A stretch of 64,000 nucleotides of DNA, taken from NCBI GenBank assembly GCA_017439405.1, contig JAFSJF010000078.1:1-64000 (forward strand), written 5' to 3'. Position 1 is the first letter of the stretch. Each line of letters begins with the position of its first letter. The notes beneath the pieces were generated by a model. That model was not told the DNA's origin, ran no database searches, and worked only from the letters and a program-made list of their open reading frames with translations. This DNA is from Bacteroidales bacterium. Its GTDB lineage: Bacteria > Bacteroidota > Bacteroidia > Bacteroidales > F082. A program made the translations under genes and the position numbers. Positions 1 to 9,337 of this stretch are shown here, one piece after another.

Positions 1-1
1 G

Positions 2-214
2 TCGCAACAGCAGCAACTCGACGTGCAACGCAACAACCAGCAGTATCCATCCATTGCGGTGAACATCTGCCAGCAGAACCACGACCGTTTCCTCATCATC
101 GACGACGAAGTGTATGCCTTCGGCGCCAGCTTGAAGGACGCGGGGAAGAAACTGTTTGCATACATCAAAATGAACGAAACCTCGGCGGCGGACTTGCTCA
201 GCCGGATAAGATAA
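2..214 (+). CDS. RhuM-family protein, C-terminal fragment (5' end outside window)
   Basis: The reading frame is open to the left window edge, so this is the last 70 residues of a longer gene rather than a small gene starting at the GTG at 23. The residues match the C-terminus of the intact RhuM-family protein at 45235-46161: both have QYPSI, then HDRFLIID, then EVY, GASLKD and GKKLFA. The HDRFLIID segment fits the phospholipase D-like pattern HxKxxxxD with Arg for Lys. RhuM proteins are widespread in Bacteroidota and their biochemical role is not established. The gene ends 6 nt before the first giant-repeat gene, so the two may share a transcript. Family assignment is confident by comparison inside the window; function is not known. 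Confidence 0.8.
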   Translation, partial: SQQQQLDVQRNNQQYPSIAVNICQQNHDRFLIIDDEVYAFGASLKDAGKKLFAYIKMNETSAADLLSRIR

Positions 215-220
215 AGACAA

Positions 221-3200
221 ATGACAACAAACAACATACGACACATGAAAAAGAGACCTACACCTATTATATTAATGGCCTTCCTGCTGATGAACTTGGC
301 AGCCACGGCGCAGTCAACTGGCGTCACCGTGGGCGGAAGCGTGTTTGGCGGCGGCAACTTGGCCAACGTCGGCGGCAACACCAGCGTCCTGATCGACCAG
401 GCAGGCACGGTGGTGACGGAGGACGTCTACGGCGGCGGCGCATTGGCCGACGTGGGCACCAATAATACGAACACCACCGACGTAACCATCCTCCAAGGCA
501 ACGTCAACGGAGCCGTGTACGGCGGCGGCCTCGGCGACAACGACCATGCGCCGTTGGTCAATGGTGTGGTTACCGTCAAAATAGGCAACGAAACACGCGG
601 CAACGCCACCATCGGAGGCTACATCTTCGGCTGCAACAATGCCAACGGCACGCCCAAGGACAACGTGAACGTCCACATTTGGAGCACGGCGCACACCAGT
701 GCCAACACCGTACCCGACCTCGGAGATAATGAAGACATCGAACACCTTTTGCTGCTTTCGCATGATGAAGAATACTTCGCCCTCCAAGCCGTGTATGGCG
801 GTGGCAACGTGGCCGACTATGTTCCTGCCGAGAACGGTAAGACCGCCCTCGTCCATATCCACAACTGCGACAATACCGTGAAGATGGTCTATGGCGGCGG
901 ACGTGCCGCTGCCGTAGGTCGTCCTGACAATCCAGAGACAGAGGAAATCAATGAGGAAATCATTGCCCATACGTCCATCACCGTCGAAGGCGGTCGCATC
1001 GACACGCTTTTCGCTGGCGGCGACGGCCATACCAAAAATAGTAGTGGCAACTACCTTCCCGCCGACATCTACGGCAACGTCGGAGCCACCATCACGGGAG
1101 GCTACTACACGGCCGTTTTCGGCGCTTCCAACACATCGGGTACCATCACCGGCACCAAGACCGTTGCCATTAATAAGACCACTTGTACCGAGCGGGAAGA
1201 ACTTATCGGCACCCTTTTCGGCGGTGCCAACTTGGCCGACGCCTCTGGCGACGCCGAGCTCACCATCGCTTGCGGTGCGGGAAAATTCGGCGACGTCTAT
1301 GGCGGGTGCAACTTGGCCAACATCACCGGCAACGTCACCCTCACCATCAAGGGCGGCACCTTCAACAACGTCTATGGCGGCTCGAAAGGACGTGCCGCTT
1401 CCGACCCATTGGGCGCCAAGCCCGCCAACATCGATGGCAACGTCACCCTCAACCTGAATGGCGGCAGCATGGTGAACGCCTTCGGCGGCTCCAACATCAA
1501 CGGCAACATCACGGGCAGCATTACCGTGAATGTGAATGACCAGGGAGTAGAAAACTGCGGCCTCGGCCTCACCAACGTCTATGGCGCGGGCAACCTGACG
1601 GCCTACACGCCCACCGACGCTTCGACCGTCCATCCCGAAGTGAATGTCATCAACGGCGCCATCAGCGGCAATGTCTTCGGCGGCGGCTTGGGTAGCACGG
1701 CTGTCGTCACGGCCAACCCCAAGGTCACCGTCAGCGGCGGCAGCATCGGCGGCAGCGTCTATGGTGGCGGCGAACAGGCTAACACTACAGGCTATACTTC
1801 GGTGAATGTCAGTAATGGTTCCATCACGGGCAATGTCTTTGGCGGCGGCGAACAAGCTGCCGTGTCAGGCAACGTCGAAGTCAACGTCAGCGGCGGCACC
1901 ATCACTGGCGACGTGTATGGCGGCGGCGCCCTCGCCAACGTGAACACCAACGGCGACAACACCACCACCGTCAACATCCTGGGCGGCACGCTCAACGATG
2001 TCTATGGCGGCGGCTTGGGCGACTTGGCTTCACTGGGTGAAGGCCATAGCAATGTGCCCGCCTTGGTCCATGGCAAGGTGTATGTCAACATCGGTGCAGA
2101 GTATGAGGCCACCGAAGAAGGCGATAATCCTACAGGTGCCACCTCCATCAACGCTGTCTATGGCTGCAACAACGTCAACGGCTCGCCGCAAGACGACGTG
2201 GAGGTCAATGTGTATCAAACAGCACATCCTGAAGGCACCAATGCAATTGGAGATAATGGCTATGTTATCGACCAAGTGTTTGGCGGCGGCAACCAAGCCA
2301 ATTATACGCCTAATGGCAACCACGGCATCAAAACTACGATTTTCGGTTGCTACAACACCATCCGCAGGGTGTTTGGTGGCAGCAACGCGGCAGATGCCAC
2401 AAATAGTTCGGGAACAGTGGCCTCGACCACCATTTATGGCGGTCGCATCGACTACGTCTTCGGCGGTGGCAACGGCGAAGTCAGTGCAGCCGACCTTCAT
2501 GGGAACGTCGAGCTTGCCATCCACGGCGGTCGCGTCGACCATTACTTCGGCGGCAGCAACCAATCAGGCACCATCTACGGCTCGACCTCCCTTACTGTTG
2601 ACAGCGACGGCCCTTGCGAAACCATCCTCCCAACCCAAATTGAGGAATTCTTCTGCGGAGGAAACTTCGCCAATATCGTTGGCGACGTGAAGACCACCAT
2701 CACTTGCGACGAAACCATGGCCAATGTTCGTATCGTCACCCTTTACGGCGGTTGCAACCAAGCCAATATCACGGGCAATGTGGAACTTACCGTAGAAGGC
2801 GGCAACTACGACTACATCTATGGCGGTTCGAAAGGCACCGGGGACCAAGGTGCGGATATTAAAGACTATCCAGAGGGCCATGAGTTACACGGCACGGGCG
2901 GCAACGTCACGCTCAACATCCACGGCGGCACGATTCGGGATGCCGTGTTTGGCGGATGCAACATCAACGGCACCATCGGCGGAACGATTGTCGTCAACGT
3001 GGAAGACAAGGGCGGAGACTGCCCGCTCAGCATGGAGAACGCCGACGTGTTTGGCGGCGGCAACTTGGCGGTCTACACGGCTCCAACCGCCACGCCCGAC
3101 TACCCCGAAGTGAACATCATCAACGCCACGGTCAGGAACGTCTTCGGCGGCGGCAACGGCGATGGCACCGAGGATAAAGGCTCGGTCACGGGCAATCCGA

Positions 3201-3433
3201 AGGTATATATCAACAAAGACAAAGACGAATCAGGAGACTCCTATCCTTCCACTTACAGGGGCGTGGTGATGGGCAACGTCTACGGCGGCGGCAATGCGGC
3301 CAAGGTCGACGGCAGTCCCACGATTGAGCTTTGCCGTCGTGCCAAGGTGTTCGGCAACGTCTACGGCGGCGGCAACGAAGGCGAAGTGACTGGTGACACG
3401 AAGGTGATAGTGAACGGCGAGGTGACGCCATAA
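221..3433 (+). CDS. V(Y/F)GGG-repeat secreted protein, paralogue 1 (1070 aa)
   Basis: This is a Sec-exported repeat protein of unknown function. A second ATG at 245 gives a cleaner signal peptide (MKKR, then a hydrophobic stretch, then AATAQS); the ATG at 221 is the longer option, and neither has a clear ribosome site. The rest is about 29 copies of a short unit in which a V(Y/F)GG(G/S/C) turn alternates with beta-strand-like stretches rich in Val, Thr, Asn and Gly. A right-handed beta-helix is the natural guess. A module of about 430 residues occurs twice (430-1720 and 1920-3210). There is no T9SS sorting domain and no membrane anchor at the C-terminus; it stops after a GNVYGGGNEG unit, just as the next paralogue does. 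It lies 6 nt after the RhuM fragment. Codons are strongly GGC/AAC biased, which leaves long spurious frames on the opposite strand. Confidence 0.85.
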   Translation: MTTNNIRHMKKRPTPIILMAFLLMNLAATAQSTGVTVGGSVFGGGNLANVGGNTSVLIDQAGTVVTEDVYGGGALADVGTNNTNTTDVTILQGNVNGAVYGGGLGDNDHAPLVNGVVTVKIGNETRGNATIGGYIFGCNNANGTPKDNVNVHIWSTAHTSANTVPDLGDNEDIEHLLLLSHDEEYFALQAVYGGGNVADYVPAENGKTALVHIHNCDNTVKMVYGGGRAAAVGRPDNPETEEINEEIIAHTSITVEGGRIDTLFAGGDGHTKNSSGNYLPADIYGNVGATITGGYYTAVFGASNTSGTITGTKTVAINKTTCTEREELIGTLFGGANLADASGDAELTIACGAGKFGDVYGGCNLANITGNVTLTIKGGTFNNVYGGSKGRAASDPLGAKPANIDGNVTLNLNGGSMVNAFGGSNINGNITGSITVNVNDQGVENCGLGLTNVYGAGNLTAYTPTDASTVHPEVNVINGAISGNVFGGGLGSTAVVTANPKVTVSGGSIGGSVYGGGEQANTTGYTSVNVSNGSITGNVFGGGEQAAVSGNVEVNVSGGTITGDVYGGGALANVNTNGDNTTTVNILGGTLNDVYGGGLGDLASLGEGHSNVPALVHGKVYVNIGAEYEATEEGDNPTGATSINAVYGCNNVNGSPQDDVEVNVYQTAHPEGTNAIGDNGYVIDQVFGGGNQANYTPNGNHGIKTTIFGCYNTIRRVFGGSNAADATNSSGTVASTTIYGGRIDYVFGGGNGEVSAADLHGNVELAIHGGRVDHYFGGSNQSGTIYGSTSLTVDSDGPCETILPTQIEEFFCGGNFANIVGDVKTTITCDETMANVRIVTLYGGCNQANITGNVELTVEGGNYDYIYGGSKGTGDQGADIKDYPEGHELHGTGGNVTLNIHGGTIRDAVFGGCNINGTIGGTIVVNVEDKGGDCPLSMENADVFGGGNLAVYTAPTATPDYPEVNIINATVRNVFGGGNGDGTEDKGSVTGNPKVYINKDKDESGDSYPSTYRGVVMGNVYGGGNAAKVDGSPTIELCRRAKVFGNVYGGGNEGEVTGDTKVIVNGEVTP
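430..1720 (+). repeat. Shared beta-helix module, copy 1
   Basis: First copy of a module of about 430 residues, boundaries approximate. Its order of landmarks is GGGALADV, a TNTTDVTI strand, GLGDN, GCNNANGTP, a TAHT segment, CDNTVKMVYGGG, GGRIDTLFAGG, a Cys-rich centre (CGAGKFGDVYGGCN), GGSKG, GGSNINGNI, YTP, PEVNVI and NPKV. The same order recurs at 1920, 7835 and about 20640. Confidence 0.7.
1920..3210 (+). repeat. Shared beta-helix module, copy 2
   Basis: Second copy inside the same gene: GGGALANV, NTTTVNIL, GLGDLAS, YGCNNVNGSPQDDV, VYQTAH, CYNTIRRVFGGS, GGRIDYVFGGGNGE, FGGSNQSGTI, YGGCNQANITGNV, GGSKG, GGNVTLNIHGGTI, FGGCNINGTI, CPL, then PEVNII and NPKV. The DNA has diverged but the residue order is preserved, so this is an old internal duplication. 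Confidence 0.7.
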
Positions 3434-3452
3434 ACATGAAAGGAGCAAAGCG

Positions 3453-3596
3453 ATGAAGAAACCACATAAGAGAAAAACAACAGACCATGGAACGCTTCTT
3501 TATTTCCCACCGATGCCCATACTATGGACAACCAATTGTTTGTCTCAACTTACCTTTTGCAATTACCTGATAAATCGGTTCTTGAAAACTTTATAA
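3453..3596 (+). CDS. Possible small ORF (47 aa) in the gap between repeat genes
   Basis: The gap 3434-3625 has no confident gene. One 47-codon frame starts at 3453 and is preceded by AGGAG at 3440-3444, a good distance for a ribosome site. The peptide begins MKKPHKRK and resembles nothing I recognise. In another frame, 3524-3610 could encode a short piece (MDNQLFVSTYLLQLPDK and on) that looks more protein-like and may be the decayed end of a lost gene. Either or both may be meaningless. Confidence 0.2.
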   Translation: MKKPHKRKTTDHGTLLYFPPMPILWTTNCLSQLTFCNYLINRFLKTL

Positions 3597-3625
3597 AGGA
3601 AAATGAAAAGTAGGAGAATAGAGAA

Positions 3626-6600
3626 ATGAAAACATACAGCCAAAATACCAACAGAATGAAAATCACTCGCCGCTTGGCCGCCAGTTGCCTCTTGCTTTTT
3701 GCCCTGGCGGGCAACGCCCTCGCCCAAGGCACGGACGGGCAGTTTGTCATCAAGAAGGGCGACCATTACTTGGCGCATGTGTATAACGGAAGCGCATGGG
3801 TGCTGCAAGACGTCAACTCATTCAGCCCTAACTGTCTGTGGTATTCGGGGCCGAACTTCAACCCGTCGGGCACCAACCACAACTACTATTTCTATGATGG
3901 CGAGAACTACCGCTTCCTTTCGGCTCCTTTTGAACCTGATGGCACGCTCTCGCTGTCGGCCTCGTTGCCGGCCACCTCGCTGCTGCGAAACACCGACCAG
4001 ATTTATTACTTCTACGACTGGGACAGTGACACATATGGAGGCGGTTTGGCTCGAGGCCATCAGTACAGTGTATCGACAGAAGAGGAATGCACGACCTGCG
4101 GCGGCAACTGGCATGATGTCAATGGCCAAGGCAACTACCAATGCTGGGAAGTCTATTGGCTGGAATACGATAGCCAATGGAAACTCACTTCACAATCCCA
4201 TTACAGCCGAAATCCCGAGGAAGACGACGGCAACGGCGGTGTGCCGAATGCTGGTTTGTTCCGTGGCGTGACGATTACCGAGCATCCGATTCAGGTCACC
4301 TCGACCGACCCAGACCATCCAGGTTTGACGAGTTTGACCATTCCTCAAACGGAGATGAACCAAAACACATACCAGCAACTTTCCGCAGTCATCAGCGGTG
4401 AGGGTTTCTCCTACAACTATATCCCAGCCTACACCGAGTACGGCTTTGAAGGCAGCACGCATTATTACTACGAAGAGGCAGACCATGGCGAAGCACCTAC
4501 CAACCAAGCCGGTACATCCAATAGTGGTAATGCCACCTACGAATGGACCATCTCGGGCGAGGGGGCTTATTACCTTACGTTTGACGATGGTAGTGAACAT
4601 GTTTATACAAGCAATTCAGAGAATCCCACAGTCTATTATTCATTCGCGAACACCGAAGGCCGTAAGATGGTCACCATTACGCTGACGGTGACATACGGCA
4701 ACACCGGCGCGACGCAAACCCTGTCGGCTGAAATCCAGCTTAATGTGGAATGCCAAAGCCCAAATACGGATGTGTCTGTCACTTATGAGGATGTCACTAT
4801 TTCGTGGTACCCCACTGCCGAACAGTACAAGGTGTATTTGACAACGGATCCGGCGGATTGGAGTCATTTTGTCGAAGTGGACGATGTCACTTCCTACACC
4901 TTCACTGGTTTGGCCTACGGCACACTATATTATTATAAGGTGGCCGCTATCTGTGGAGACGAAGAAAAGCCAGCCACTCAACGTGATTTCACCACCTTGG
5001 AAGAACCCGGCCTGTTGGTCTATGGCGCCATCTTCGGTGGCGGTCGCATGGCGGATGTGGGCGGCAAGACCGAAGTGGTCATCATCAACTGCGAAGAAAT
5101 CGATGCCATCTTTGGCGGCAACGACATTGCAGGCACGGTGAGCGGCGCTGACGGATCCAACATCATCTTAGGTGTCAATTCAGGCGACACCTATGCCTCT
5201 TACGGCATCACAGGCACTGAAATCAAGATCGGCGACGTGTATGGCGGCGGCAACGGCTACTATGCCTACAACGGCAGCTCTTTTGAACCGGCATCATACA
5301 ATAGTACATACGACATCGCCAACGGTGCCAGCATCAACGCCATGACACCCATGCACACAGTGGGCGATGTGGTGTGGACCAACTCCACTGGCAGTCCGGT
5401 GCATTTGGTGTGTCCCACCATTTCCAAGACCAACATTACCGTATCCAACGACTATATCGTTATCGACTCCCTCTTCGGTGGCGCCAAAAATGCCATCCTG
5501 AACAATACGAGCAAAGATGTGGACATCACCATCAACGGCGGCACCATCTACACCGTGTTTGGTGGCAACAACTTCGGCGGCTCTTTGGGATATTGGTCCA
5601 ATGAGTACATCACGGTAAACAATACGAAAACCACGGCAACAGTGAGCGACTACAATGACGGCGAACTTGGCCGCGATTTCGGCATTGGCTATGTTTTCGG
5701 AGGCGGCAACAAAGTGATGGGGCAGCAGGTGCACATCACCATCGAAGGTGGCCAGTGCGACACCATCTTCGGTGGCGGCAACGCTGCCGACGTGCGCTCC
5801 ACGGAGGTGACAGTCAATTGTGCACTTGGTGCTGCTGCGGGTGGGGCTTTCGGCAAGGTCTATTTCGGTGGCATCAGCTCCGCTTCACCCTTGACCATTG
5901 ACGAAAACTACGGCTGGGCAGGCACGGGCATCTATAACATTCGCACCCTCTTTGGCGGCAACAACAAGGCCACCATGGCGGGCCTTCCGACGCTCACCCT
6001 GACTTCGGGCGGCATAGGCACCGTTTATGGCGGCGGCAACGCAGGCGACATGTTGGCCAACCAGAGCGGCACCATCACCTATGCAAGCGAAGACATCAAC
6101 TTTGATTACAGCACCCATGTGGTGATGAACAGCCCGACCATATTAATAGACAACCTATATGGTGGTTGCCAGATGAGCAACGTGGACTACAGCACTTGGG
6201 TGGAACTCAAGAACGGCCATGTGGGCACCGTGTATGGCGGCTGCAACGTGAGCGGCGATGTGGGCAGCACCCGCGTCTATCACGATTTCCCCTATAGTGG
6301 AGAGTTGTCGGACGAAGACAAAATAAAGTACCAAACTGTGCAGGGCGCCACCTACGTCGTGGCCACAGGCGGAACGGTCTATGGGAACCTCTTCGCCGGC
6401 AGCAACGGCTTCTACCACTGCAACAACGGAACGGTTTATGTTCCAGGCATTAACTATGGCGACGAAGCAGGGCGTTATATCGGCATGGATATCCCGACCC
6501 ACAACGAGACCCAAGTCATCGTAAGCAAGGATGACGAAGCCGGCACAGCCGTCACTGTGAAAGGCAATGTGTACGCCGGCGGCAACATGGCTCCAGTGGG

Positions 6601-9337
6601 CTTCACTATTGCTTATGTTGGGGCCAGACCCTCATTCCCCGCTCTCGTTGGCTTGTCGTCGGTGCGCATGAACGGCGGCACGGTGGAAGGCGATGTGTAT
6701 GGCGGCGGCAACATGGCCTCCATCTACGGCAGCAACGAAGTGATCGTTTCGGGCGGCACCATCCTCGGCGCACTCTATGGCGGCAACGACCGCACCGGCT
6801 CGGTGGCCGACATGAGCAACCGCGTCCTGCCCTCCATCTATGACTATGCCTCCGACGGGAAAACCCCTTTGGAATTGGTGGATACTTATATCAGCCTGAC
6901 GGGAACACCCAATATCAACACCGTCTTTGGCGGCGGCAATGGCTACTATGCCTATTTCTCCAACTTTGATGAGGCGGACGACTACGACGGCGACTTGGAA
7001 CCCGTGGTGGCTTGCTTCGAAGACGACGAACCCATCCAATCACGAACCTTCATCGACATCAACATAGCGCACGATGGCCATATCAATACCGTGTATGGCG
7101 GCGGCGACGGAGTCACCGTCACGGGCTTCATCAAGGTGTTCCTCAATGTGGACAACCCTGACTACACAGACGAAGGCAACCATGTGGGCGTCATCTTCGG
7201 CGGCAACAACAAGGGCGACTTGGTCGACCTTGTGCCCGACATCATCTTGCTCCACGGCAAGGTGGGCACCGTGTATGGCGGTTGCAACGAAGGCGCTTTG
7301 GGACACCGCCAGAACTTCAACATTGGCGGTACCACTTATAACGATGTGGGCAGCATGGTTTATTTGCGCAGCGCCTACGATGGTGACGGGGAAGGAGGAT
7401 CGGACCCCATCACTCCGACGGCCAAGGTGACCGAAGCCGTTTATGGCGGTTGCCGCATGAACGGCGTGACCTACAACACCCTCGTCCTCGTGGAAAGCGG
7501 CGAGCATCCTGCCACGTTCTTCGGAGGCAGCGACGTGAGCGGCGACATTGGCGGCTTGTCGCAAGTGGTCGTCACGGGTGGCTCAGTGGGCACGGTGTAT
7601 GGCGGCGGCAACGGCGACTACACCTACACGGGCGAAGACCATGCGCCCTATTGCGGAAGTTCGTCCATCAGCCTGACGGGCGGTACCATCACCGGCAACG
7701 TCTTCGGCGGCGGCAAGGGCCAAGGCACCAAGATTCTCGGCAATGTCGATATCGATTTCGGCAAAATTATTATGAGCGAAGGCGAAGAGGTGCACTCCGA
7801 ATACCCCAAGCTCATCGGCGAACTCTACGGCGGCTCGGCCTTGGGCGAAGTGAACACCAACTCTGAAAACACAACCACGGTCAACATCCTCAACGGAACC
7901 GTCAACGGCAACGTGTATGGCGGCGGCTTGGGCCAGAAAAACGGCATAAATGGCGCCACCAGCGACATTGCTGCCATCGTCAACGGCAAGGTGCATGTCA
8001 ACGTGGGCAGAACCGATGGCGCAGCAACGCCAACATTCACGGGCAAGGCCTCTTTCGTCAACAGTTCCATCTTCGGCTGCAACAACCTCAACGGCTCGCC
8101 GCAGGCCGACGTTTATGTGGACGTGTATCAGACCAACCACACCGCAACAGACATGGCCGACTATTTCGTCCATGACGACAGGACCTACGCCATCAAGGAA
8201 GTGTTCGGCGGCGGCAACAGAGCCGACTTTACGGTTACGGATAAACTAACCCATGTTTACGTCCACGGTTGCGAAAACACCATCCAGTACGTGTACGGCG
8301 GCGGCAATGCCGCAGATGTGTATGGCGTGTGGCTGTTCGTCGAGGGTGGCCGTTTCGACGAGAGCTACGGCGGCGGCAACGGCTTGACGACAGCGGCCAA
8401 TGTGGGTGCAGGCGGCATCCAGCACGGCTGGATTGGCGGACGATACAATTTCACCGTCGTAGGCAGCAACAAAACCGGTAATATTGATGGCACACTTCAC
8501 GAAATCACCACAGAAGAATACCCAACAACAGGCTGCATAACTACTTGCGTGGGCCCCATCATCGATTCGTGGTTCAACGGCGCAAACGAGGCGGAAATCT
8601 ATGGCGGCTTGAATTGCGAGATCAATTGCGGCTGGAACGAAGGCTACAAGACCAACGTCTATGCCGGTAGCCGTTGGGCCATCGTCTATGGCGACATCAC
8701 CCTGACTGTCAGGGGAGGGTATATCGGGAACCTGTTTGGCGGCTCGATGGGCTATAGCGAGTTCAGCGCAGATGTCAGGAAATACCCTGCAGCCGATTAT
8801 GACTGGGAAAGCAACCCCAATGGCTATTCGGATGCCTTGAAACAGTACATGATAGATAACGGAGGGCTGACTGGTTCTCTTGCCGGCACGGGCGGCAACA
8901 TCAACATCAACATCTATGGCGGCACCATCGGCAACCTTTATGGAGGCTGCGACGTGAACGGCAACGTGGAAGGCAAGATTACGATCTACATTGAAGACCA
9001 AGGGGGAGATTGCCCGCTGTTTATTGGCAACATATATGGCGCCAGCAACGAAACGCGATACGAGCCTACGGACGGAAATGCCATCTCGCCCGAAGTGACC
9101 GTCGCCAAAGGCACCGTTGGCGGCGATACCAATTATGGAGACTATTTTGAAGAGAATGTCCATTATGACGGCAACGTCTTCGGCGGGAGCAACAGAGGCA
9201 ATGTTACGGCCAACCCGAAAGTGCATGTGGGACCGACTGCCACCTATCCTGTCACCGTCAAAGGCAACGTCTATGGCGGCGGCAACGAAGGCGACGTGGA
9301 CGGCAGCCCGCAAGTGATCATAGGACCTGCCGAATAA
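3626..9337 (+). CDS. V(Y/F)GGG-repeat secreted protein, paralogue 2 (1903 aa)
   Basis: This is a second Sec-exported repeat protein of unknown function. The ATG at 3626 follows a purine-rich AGGAG stretch; an in-frame ATG at 3656 begins a compact signal peptide (MKITRRLAAS, hydrophobic core, NALAQG). Residues about 35-370 form a non-repeat N-terminal region rich in Tyr and Trp. Residues about 380-465 look like a fibronectin type III domain (VTISWYP, then YTFTGLAYGTLYYYKVAA). From about residue 470 to the end it is V(Y/F)GGG repeats, including two related GGGNGYYAY blocks and one shared module (7835-9230). It has no sorting domain and ends GNVYGGGNEGDV plus a few residues, like paralogue 1. 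Its TAA overlaps the ATG of the AAA gene by one base. Confidence 0.85.
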   Translation: MKTYSQNTNRMKITRRLAASCLLLFALAGNALAQGTDGQFVIKKGDHYLAHVYNGSAWVLQDVNSFSPNCLWYSGPNFNPSGTNHNYYFYDGENYRFLSAPFEPDGTLSLSASLPATSLLRNTDQIYYFYDWDSDTYGGGLARGHQYSVSTEEECTTCGGNWHDVNGQGNYQCWEVYWLEYDSQWKLTSQSHYSRNPEEDDGNGGVPNAGLFRGVTITEHPIQVTSTDPDHPGLTSLTIPQTEMNQNTYQQLSAVISGEGFSYNYIPAYTEYGFEGSTHYYYEEADHGEAPTNQAGTSNSGNATYEWTISGEGAYYLTFDDGSEHVYTSNSENPTVYYSFANTEGRKMVTITLTVTYGNTGATQTLSAEIQLNVECQSPNTDVSVTYEDVTISWYPTAEQYKVYLTTDPADWSHFVEVDDVTSYTFTGLAYGTLYYYKVAAICGDEEKPATQRDFTTLEEPGLLVYGAIFGGGRMADVGGKTEVVIINCEEIDAIFGGNDIAGTVSGADGSNIILGVNSGDTYASYGITGTEIKIGDVYGGGNGYYAYNGSSFEPASYNSTYDIANGASINAMTPMHTVGDVVWTNSTGSPVHLVCPTISKTNITVSNDYIVIDSLFGGAKNAILNNTSKDVDITINGGTIYTVFGGNNFGGSLGYWSNEYITVNNTKTTATVSDYNDGELGRDFGIGYVFGGGNKVMGQQVHITIEGGQCDTIFGGGNAADVRSTEVTVNCALGAAAGGAFGKVYFGGISSASPLTIDENYGWAGTGIYNIRTLFGGNNKATMAGLPTLTLTSGGIGTVYGGGNAGDMLANQSGTITYASEDINFDYSTHVVMNSPTILIDNLYGGCQMSNVDYSTWVELKNGHVGTVYGGCNVSGDVGSTRVYHDFPYSGELSDEDKIKYQTVQGATYVVATGGTVYGNLFAGSNGFYHCNNGTVYVPGINYGDEAGRYIGMDIPTHNETQVIVSKDDEAGTAVTVKGNVYAGGNMAPVGFTIAYVGARPSFPALVGLSSVRMNGGTVEGDVYGGGNMASIYGSNEVIVSGGTILGALYGGNDRTGSVADMSNRVLPSIYDYASDGKTPLELVDTYISLTGTPNINTVFGGGNGYYAYFSNFDEADDYDGDLEPVVACFEDDEPIQSRTFIDINIAHDGHINTVYGGGDGVTVTGFIKVFLNVDNPDYTDEGNHVGVIFGGNNKGDLVDLVPDIILLHGKVGTVYGGCNEGALGHRQNFNIGGTTYNDVGSMVYLRSAYDGDGEGGSDPITPTAKVTEAVYGGCRMNGVTYNTLVLVESGEHPATFFGGSDVSGDIGGLSQVVVTGGSVGTVYGGGNGDYTYTGEDHAPYCGSSSISLTGGTITGNVFGGGKGQGTKILGNVDIDFGKIIMSEGEEVHSEYPKLIGELYGGSALGEVNTNSENTTTVNILNGTVNGNVYGGGLGQKNGINGATSDIAAIVNGKVHVNVGRTDGAATPTFTGKASFVNSSIFGCNNLNGSPQADVYVDVYQTNHTATDMADYFVHDDRTYAIKEVFGGGNRADFTVTDKLTHVYVHGCENTIQYVYGGGNAADVYGVWLFVEGGRFDESYGGGNGLTTAANVGAGGIQHGWIGGRYNFTVVGSNKTGNIDGTLHEITTEEYPTTGCITTCVGPIIDSWFNGANEAEIYGGLNCEINCGWNEGYKTNVYAGSRWAIVYGDITLTVRGGYIGNLFGGSMGYSEFSADVRKYPAADYDWESNPNGYSDALKQYMIDNGGLTGSLAGTGGNININIYGGTIGNLYGGCDVNGNVEGKITIYIEDQGGDCPLFIGNIYGASNETRYEPTDGNAISPEVTVAKGTVGGDTNYGDYFEENVHYDGNVFGGSNRGNVTANPKVHVGPTATYPVTVKGNVYGGGNEGDVDGSPQVIIGPAE
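7835..9230 (+). repeat. Shared beta-helix module, copy 3
   Basis: Third copy, near the C-terminus of paralogue 2: GGSALGEV, NTTTVNILNGTV, GGGLGQK, FGCNNLNGSPQADV, VYQTNHT, CENTIQYVYGGGNAADV, GGRFDESYGGGNG, a Cys-containing centre, YAGSRWAIVYGDITL, FGGSMG, GGCDVNGNVEGKI, CPLF, YEPTDG, PEVTV and NPKV. Boundaries are approximate. Confidence 0.7.

Noticed and set aside
314-1855. Long open frame (513 codons) on the minus strand, and similar ones near 11748-13373, 18966-20633 and 8246-9445
   Set aside because: They lie opposite the repeat genes. GGC/AAC/GTC-rich codons leave few stops on the other strand, and the translated products are Ala/Val/Asp-rich with no signal or domain.
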